A stretch of 9,369 nucleotides of DNA from Rhodobacteraceae bacterium UBA6141 (lineage in GTDB: Bacteria > Pseudomonadota > Alphaproteobacteria > Rhodobacterales > Rhodobacteraceae): the NCBI GenBank assembly GCA_002423245.1, contig DIVD01000047.1:17956-27324 (forward strand), given 5' to 3'. The notes beneath the pieces are model-generated. The model saw only the letters and a list, made by a program, of their open reading frames with translations, had not been told where the DNA came from and searched no databases. Below are positions 5,698-9,369 of the stretch, in pieces. Position 1 is the stretch's first letter. Every line of letters starts with the position of its first letter. The translations under genes and the position numbers were made by a program.

Positions 5698-6992
5698 TGG
5701 CGGCACCGAAACCCCGCGGCGACCTGCGGGCAGAGATCACCGCCGCGCGGATTGCGGCGCTGGACCTGCCGCAGGGCGGCTTCACCGCCGCCGCACGCAA
5801 GGAGGCGCTGGCGCGGCTGCAGGCGATGGGTCTGCCGACCCGGCGCGACGAATACTGGAAATACACCGACCCGACCGCGCTGACCGCGCCCGAGGCCGCG
5901 CCCGCCGCCGTGCTGGCCGATGACGAGCCGCCGGTCTTCGGCGCCCTGGACGCGCTGAAGATCGTGTTTGTCGATGGCCTGTTCGACGCCGCCGCCTCGG
6001 ACGACCTGTCGCTGGCGGGGATCGAGATCTCGCGCCTCGCCGAGGCTGGCGACATCCATTGGGCAAAGGGCCTCTACGGCACGCTGGAGGCGAAGGGCCA
6101 GGTGCCGGTCGCGCGGCCGCTGGCGGCGCTGAATTCGGCGGCGGCAAGCGATGGCGTGCTGATCCGGGTGACGGGGCGGGCGCCGCGGCCGGTGGAGCTG
6201 ATTTATCGCCATGAATCAGAGGCTTCCGACGTGATCCTCCACCATTTCGTGAAGATCGACCCGCAAGCCGAGCTTACGCTTCTGGAATCCGGCCCCGGCG
6301 CTGCCCGCTTCAATGCCGTGATGGAGGTTGACCTCGGCGCCGGCGCCCGCTTCCACCACATCCGCGTGCAGGGCCGCGACCATCACCGCCGCGCGGTGAC
6401 GCATCTCTTTGCCCGCATCGCGGCGGGGGCGCTGTTCAAGTCGTTCACGCTCACCATGAACGGCGCGCTGACCCGGAACGAGGCTGTGCTGGACATTGCA
6501 GGCGACAATGCCGTGGCCCATGTCGCGGGCGCGGTGGTGGGCGATGCGAAAACCGCCCCCTTCCATCAGGACGACACGGTGTTCGTGACCCATGACGCGG
6601 TGGGCTGCGAAAGCCGGCAGGTGTTCAAGAAGGTGCTGAAGAACGGCGCCACCGGCGTCTTTCAGGGCAAGATCCTGGTCAGGCCCGGCGCGCAGAAGAC
6701 CGACGGCTACCAGATCAGCCAGAGCCTGCTGCTGGACGGCGACAGCCAGTTCCTCGCCAAGCCCGAGCTGGAAATCTACGCCGATGACGTGAAATGCTCG
6801 CATGGCTCCACCTCGGGCGCGATCGACGAGACCGCGCTTTTCTACCTGCGCTCGCGCGGGGTGCCGCTGGCCGAGGCGCAATCGCTGCTGGTGCTGTCCT
6901 TCCTTGCCGATGCGATCGCCGAGATCGAGGAGGCGGCCATCGCCGACGCGATCACGCAGCGGCTGGAGGGCTGGCTGGCCCGGCGGCGCTGA
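5697..6992 (+). CDS. sufD: Fe-S cluster assembly protein SufD
   Basis: SufD pairs with SufB and binds SufC in the SufBC2D scaffold. The 431-residue protein has the N-terminal RRDEYWKYTDPTAL block (49-62), the beta-helix core from about 150 to 365, and the C-terminal ELEIYADDVKCSHGSTSGAIDETALFYLRSRG (357-388). His369 in CSHGS corresponds to His360 of E. coli SufD, which with SufB Cys405 is needed for cluster formation at the SufB-SufD interface. GGAGG (5685-5689) lies 7 nt before the ATG, inside the sufC end, so coupling and direct initiation are both possible. Length and order after sufC are ordinary. The next gene starts 3 nt after its stop. Confidence 0.97.
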
Positions 6993-6995
6993 GCA

Positions 6996-7481
6996 ATGGC
7001 GGTGACGGACGAGATCGTGGCGACCTGGCGCAACCCGCGCCGGGTGCTGGCGCGGATGCTGGCGGCGGGCCAGCGCGAGGACCGGGCGCTGGTCTATCTG
7101 CTGGTGGCGGTGGTGGTGATCTTCATCTCGCTCTGGCCGGCGCTGTCGCGCGCCGCGGTGCTGATGCCCGAAGCGCCGCTGACCCAGCGGATGCTGGCGG
7201 CGTTCCTCGGCGTGCTGCTGCTGGTGCCCATCGCCTACCCGCTGGCGGCGCTGAGCCACCTTGTCAGCCGCGCCGCGGGCGGGCGGGGCACATGGTATGG
7301 CGCGCGGATCGCGCTTTTCTGGGCGCTGCTGGCCGTCTCGCCGCTGATGCTGCTGCGCGGCCTCGCCGCCGGGCTGATCGGCGCCGGGATTCAGCTTCAG
7401 TTGATCGACCTGCTGGTATTGGCCGGCTTTCTGTGGATATGGCTATCGGGACTTTGGGTGGCAGAGTTCCGGGGGACCTGA
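6996..7481 (+). CDS. YIP1-like integral membrane protein 1
   Basis: A 161-residue hydrophobic protein with four likely membrane segments, about residues 31-49, 67-90, 104-130 and 134-154, after a short basic N-terminus. It resembles YIP1-family bacterial membrane proteins in size and layout; the assignment is by pattern and is not certain. No catalytic motif, signal peptide or metal-binding cysteine is seen; the protein has no cysteine at all. The N-terminal NPRRVLARMLAAG (13-25) matches DPRGVARRLMAL (18-29) of the next protein, so the two look like diverged paralogs. The gene starts 3 nt after sufD and overlaps the next gene by one base (TGATG), so it is made with the SUF proteins. A role in anchoring or serving the SUF machinery at the membrane is speculation. 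Function unknown. Confidence 0.85.
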   Translation: MAVTDEIVATWRNPRRVLARMLAAGQREDRALVYLLVAVVVIFISLWPALSRAAVLMPEAPLTQRMLAAFLGVLLLVPIAYPLAALSHLVSRAAGGRGTWYGARIALFWALLAVSPLMLLRGLAAGLIGAGIQLQLIDLLVLAGFLWIWLSGLWVAEFRGT

Positions 7482-8077
7482 TGCAGCTGGATCTGAAATC
7501 GCTGGTGTCGCTGGCGCGCGAGTCGGTGGCCGATCCGCGCGGCGTGGCGCGGCGGCTGATGGCGCTGAACCTGCCGATGGAGGCGCGCTGGCTGGCGATG
7601 GCGATCACGGTGGCGCTGTCGGTGCTGCTGACGCAGCTTGCGCTGGTGGCGTTGCAGGTGCCAAGCGGCGGGCAACTGGGCGGGATGATGGTCTCGCCCG
7701 TGGCTGCGGCGCTGACGCAGCTGGCGATCATGCTGGTGCTGTCGGCGGGCATCGCGCGCATCGGGCGGATGCTGGGCGGCACGGGCAGCTTCCCCGATGC
7801 GCTGCTGCTCGTCACCTGGGCAGAGTTCGTGCTGGTGCTGCTGCAGGTGATCCAGATGGTGGCGGCGCTGGTCTTTCCGTTCTCCTCGGTGCTGATCGGC
7901 TTTGCCGGGATCGCGCTGTTCTTCTGGCAGCTGACGCAGTTCACCGCGGCGCTGCACGGCTTCACCAGCCCGGTGAAGGTGTTCTTCGGCCTTCTGGCCG
8001 GGTTCTTCGCCGCGGCCTTCCTGCTGGTGATGGCGCTGTCGATGCTGGGCATCGCCCCGGCCGAAGTTGGAGGCTGA
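7481..8077 (+). CDS. YIP1-like integral membrane protein 2
   Basis: A 198-residue membrane protein with about five hydrophobic segments (35-58, 74-94, 105-130, 135-157, 166-189) behind an N-terminal stretch that looks amphipathic (DLKSLVSLARESVADPRGVARRLMA). The block SFPDALLLVTWAEFVLVLLQVIQM (103-126) followed by a helix and FFWQLTQFTAALHGFTSP (147-164) fits the YIP1 domain pattern. ATG 7481 overlaps the stop of the preceding gene and has a GGGGGA ribosome site; this start is chosen because the frame stays open far upstream only as a high-GC shadow of sufD and its neighbour. No cysteines or catalytic motif are seen. The gene sits between sufD and sufS, 3 nt before the latter. Function unknown; the co-translation with SUF genes is the main clue. 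Confidence 0.87.
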   Translation: MQLDLKSLVSLARESVADPRGVARRLMALNLPMEARWLAMAITVALSVLLTQLALVALQVPSGGQLGGMMVSPVAAALTQLAIMLVLSAGIARIGRMLGGTGSFPDALLLVTWAEFVLVLLQVIQMVAALVFPFSSVLIGFAGIALFFWQLTQFTAALHGFTSPVKVFFGLLAGFFAAAFLLVMALSMLGIAPAEVGG

Positions 8078-8080
8078 ACG

Positions 8081-9301
8081 ATGTACGATGTCGAAAGGAT
8101 ACGCGCCGATTTTCCGATCCTCTCGCGCGAGGTGAACGGCAAGCCGCTGGTCTATCTCGACAATGGCGCCTCGGCGCAAAAGCCGCGGGCGGTGATCGAA
8201 GCTGTCACAAATGGCTATGCGCGCGACTATGCCAACGTGCACCGCGGGCTGCATTACCTCTCCACCGTCTCGACCGAGCACTACGAGGCGGTGCGCGGCA
8301 AGCTGGCCCGCTTCCTGAATGCGCCCTCCGAGGCGCATATCGTCTTCACCACCGGCACCACCGAGGGGATCAACCTCGTCTCCTACAGCTGGGCCGCGCC
8401 GCGGATGCTGGCGGGGGATGAGATCGTGCTGACGGTGATGGAGCATCACGCCAATATCGTGCCCTGGCATTTCCTGCGCGAGCGGCAGGGCGTGGTGCTG
8501 AAATGGGTCGAGCCCGAGCCCGACGGCAGCCTCGATCCCGAAAAGGTGCTGGCGGCCATCGGCCCGCGCACGCGGCTGATCGCTGTCACCCATATGTCCA
8601 ACGTGCTGGGAACGAAGGTCGACGTGGCGGCGATCTGCGCCGGCGCGAGGGCGAAGGGCGTGCCGGTGCTGGTCGATGGGTCACAGGCGGCGGTGCACAT
8701 GCCGGTGGACGTGCAGGCGATCGGCTGCGATTTCTACGCGGTCACCGGCCACAAGCTCTATGGTCCCTCCGGTTCCGGCGCGATCTACATTGCGCCCGAG
8801 CGGATGGCCGAGATGCGCCCCTTCCTCGGCGGTGGCGACATGATCCGCGAGGTCAGCCGCGATGCCGTCAGCTATGCCGACCCGCCGATGAAGTTCGAGG
8901 CGGGCACCCCCGGCATCGTGCCGCAGATCGGCTTCGGCGCGGCGCTCGACTATCTGATGGCGCTTGGCATGGACGCCATCGCCGCGCATGAGGCGGATCT
9001 GCGCGACCATGCGCAGGCGCGGTTTGCCGGGCTGACCTGGCTGAACGTGCAGGGACATGCGCCGGGCAAGGGCGCGATCTTTTCCTTTACGCTGGACGGC
9101 CCGGCCCATGCCCATGACATCGCCACCGTGCTCGACCAGCGCGGCATCGCGGTGCGCGCCGGCACCCATTGCGCGATGCCGCTGCTGACGCATCTCGGCC
9201 TCGGCGCCACCTGCCGCGCGAGCTTCGGCCTCTACAACACCCGGGCCGAGGTCGATGCGCTCATCAGCGCGCTGGAGCTGTGCCACGAGCTGTTCGGCTA
9301 G
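8081..9301 (+). CDS. sufS: Cysteine desulfurase SufS
   Basis: SufS is the PLP-dependent group II cysteine desulfurase that takes sulfur from cysteine and passes it as persulfide towards SufB. The 406-residue length equals that of E. coli SufS. Key residues are His123 (MEHHANIVPW), Asp199 (VDGSQA), PLP lysine Lys225 (VTGHKLYGPSGSGAIY), catalytic Cys364 (RAGTHCAMPLL) and Arg379 (CRASFGLYNT). RAGTHC with its neighbouring sequence is diagnostic for SufS as opposed to the IscS loop of the other desulfurase in this operon. GGAGG (8069-8073) lies 7 nt before ATG 8081, inside the end of the preceding gene. It is the last gene of the operon visible here. No SufE, SufU, SufA or SufT gene is in the window, so its sulfur acceptor must be encoded elsewhere. 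Confidence 0.98.
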   Translation: MYDVERIRADFPILSREVNGKPLVYLDNGASAQKPRAVIEAVTNGYARDYANVHRGLHYLSTVSTEHYEAVRGKLARFLNAPSEAHIVFTTGTTEGINLVSYSWAAPRMLAGDEIVLTVMEHHANIVPWHFLRERQGVVLKWVEPEPDGSLDPEKVLAAIGPRTRLIAVTHMSNVLGTKVDVAAICAGARAKGVPVLVDGSQAAVHMPVDVQAIGCDFYAVTGHKLYGPSGSGAIYIAPERMAEMRPFLGGGDMIREVSRDAVSYADPPMKFEAGTPGIVPQIGFGAALDYLMALGMDAIAAHEADLRDHAQARFAGLTWLNVQGHAPGKGAIFSFTLDGPAHAHDIATVLDQRGIAVRAGTHCAMPLLTHLGLGATCRASFGLYNTRAEVDALISALELCHELFG

Positions 9302-9346
9302 GCGCGCGCCTTTGCCTTCTTGCTGGTGGAAATATCCTCGGGGGGT

Positions 9347-9369
9347 CCGGGGGGCAGACAGCCCCCCGG
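9347..9369 (+). terminator. Strong GC hairpin after sufS (probable terminator element)
   Basis: CCGGGGGGC (9347-9355) and GCCCCCCGG (9361-9369) form a perfect 9-bp stem with loop AGACA, 45 nt after the sufS stop. The window ends at the last stem base, so a following U-tract cannot be seen. The lead-in GGTGGAAATATCCTCGG recalls sequences often found ahead of GC hairpins behind Rhodobacteraceae genes; that is memory, not a search. It marks a likely end of the operon. Confidence 0.6.

Noticed and set aside
6216..7259. A 347-codon minus-strand frame opposite sufD and the first membrane gene
   Set aside because: Its composition is biased to R, H and Q, typical of an antisense shadow, and no family motif was seen.
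6794..7480. Upstream extension of the second membrane protein back to 6794
   Set aside because: The extension would overlap sufD and the whole first membrane gene out of frame, has no domain-like sequence, and the ATG at 7481 has a ribosome site and the stop/start overlap.
7397..8593. A 398-codon minus-strand frame opposite the second membrane gene and sufS
   Set aside because: The translation is dominated by H, Q, R and D, with no domain, and it overlaps two well-supported plus-strand genes.

Overview
The window looks like chromosomal DNA of an alphaproteobacterium, most likely of the Rhodobacteraceae (Rhodobacter/Paracoccus/Rhodovulum-like). The reasons are the strongly GC-biased third codon positions, a eukaryote-like NADP isocitrate dehydrogenase, an IscR with a single cysteine, and a SUF operon of the order iscR - NifS-like desulfurase - sufB - sufC - sufD - two small membrane proteins - sufS. 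The genus cannot be fixed from the sequence alone. No mobile element, CRISPR array, tRNA or rRNA was seen.

Left part, minus strand: the N-terminal half of icd (1-646, running off the window) and a COG2945-type alpha/beta hydrolase (811-1470). The 164-nt gap between them holds a short repeat/palindrome that could be an icd operator, and a 28-bp direct repeat whose second copy is the 3' end of the hydrolase gene.

Right part, plus strand, 1513-9369: an apparently complete SUF iron-sulfur cluster assembly operon. A good sigma-70-type promoter (TTGACG-17-TAGAAC) lies in the divergent region, with a palindrome over its -10 box that suits autorepression by IscR. The order is iscR (1645), a compact NifS/IscS-type cysteine desulfurase (2197), sufB (3315), sufC (4942), sufD (5697), two YIP1-like membrane proteins (6996, 7481) and sufS (8081-9301). 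A strong GC hairpin closes the window. SufS, and possibly the first desulfurase, supply persulfide sulfur. SufB, SufC and SufD form the ATP-driven scaffold on which clusters are built. IscR senses the Fe-S state and adjusts transcription. The tightest coupling (1-nt TGATG overlaps or a 3-nt gap) runs from sufC to the second membrane gene, which ties the membrane proteins to the SUF unit. The gaps iscR-desulfurase, desulfurase-sufB and sufB-sufC are 71-94 nt long and hold repeats or hairpins.

The points most worth a second look are the pair of YIP1-like membrane proteins inside the operon, the single-Cys IscR with its promoter palindrome, a rare-codon AT-rich patch with a similar palindrome inside the desulfurase gene, and the structured intergenic stretches. 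Nothing here is clearly a wholly new system. The membrane pair is the best candidate for undescribed function.
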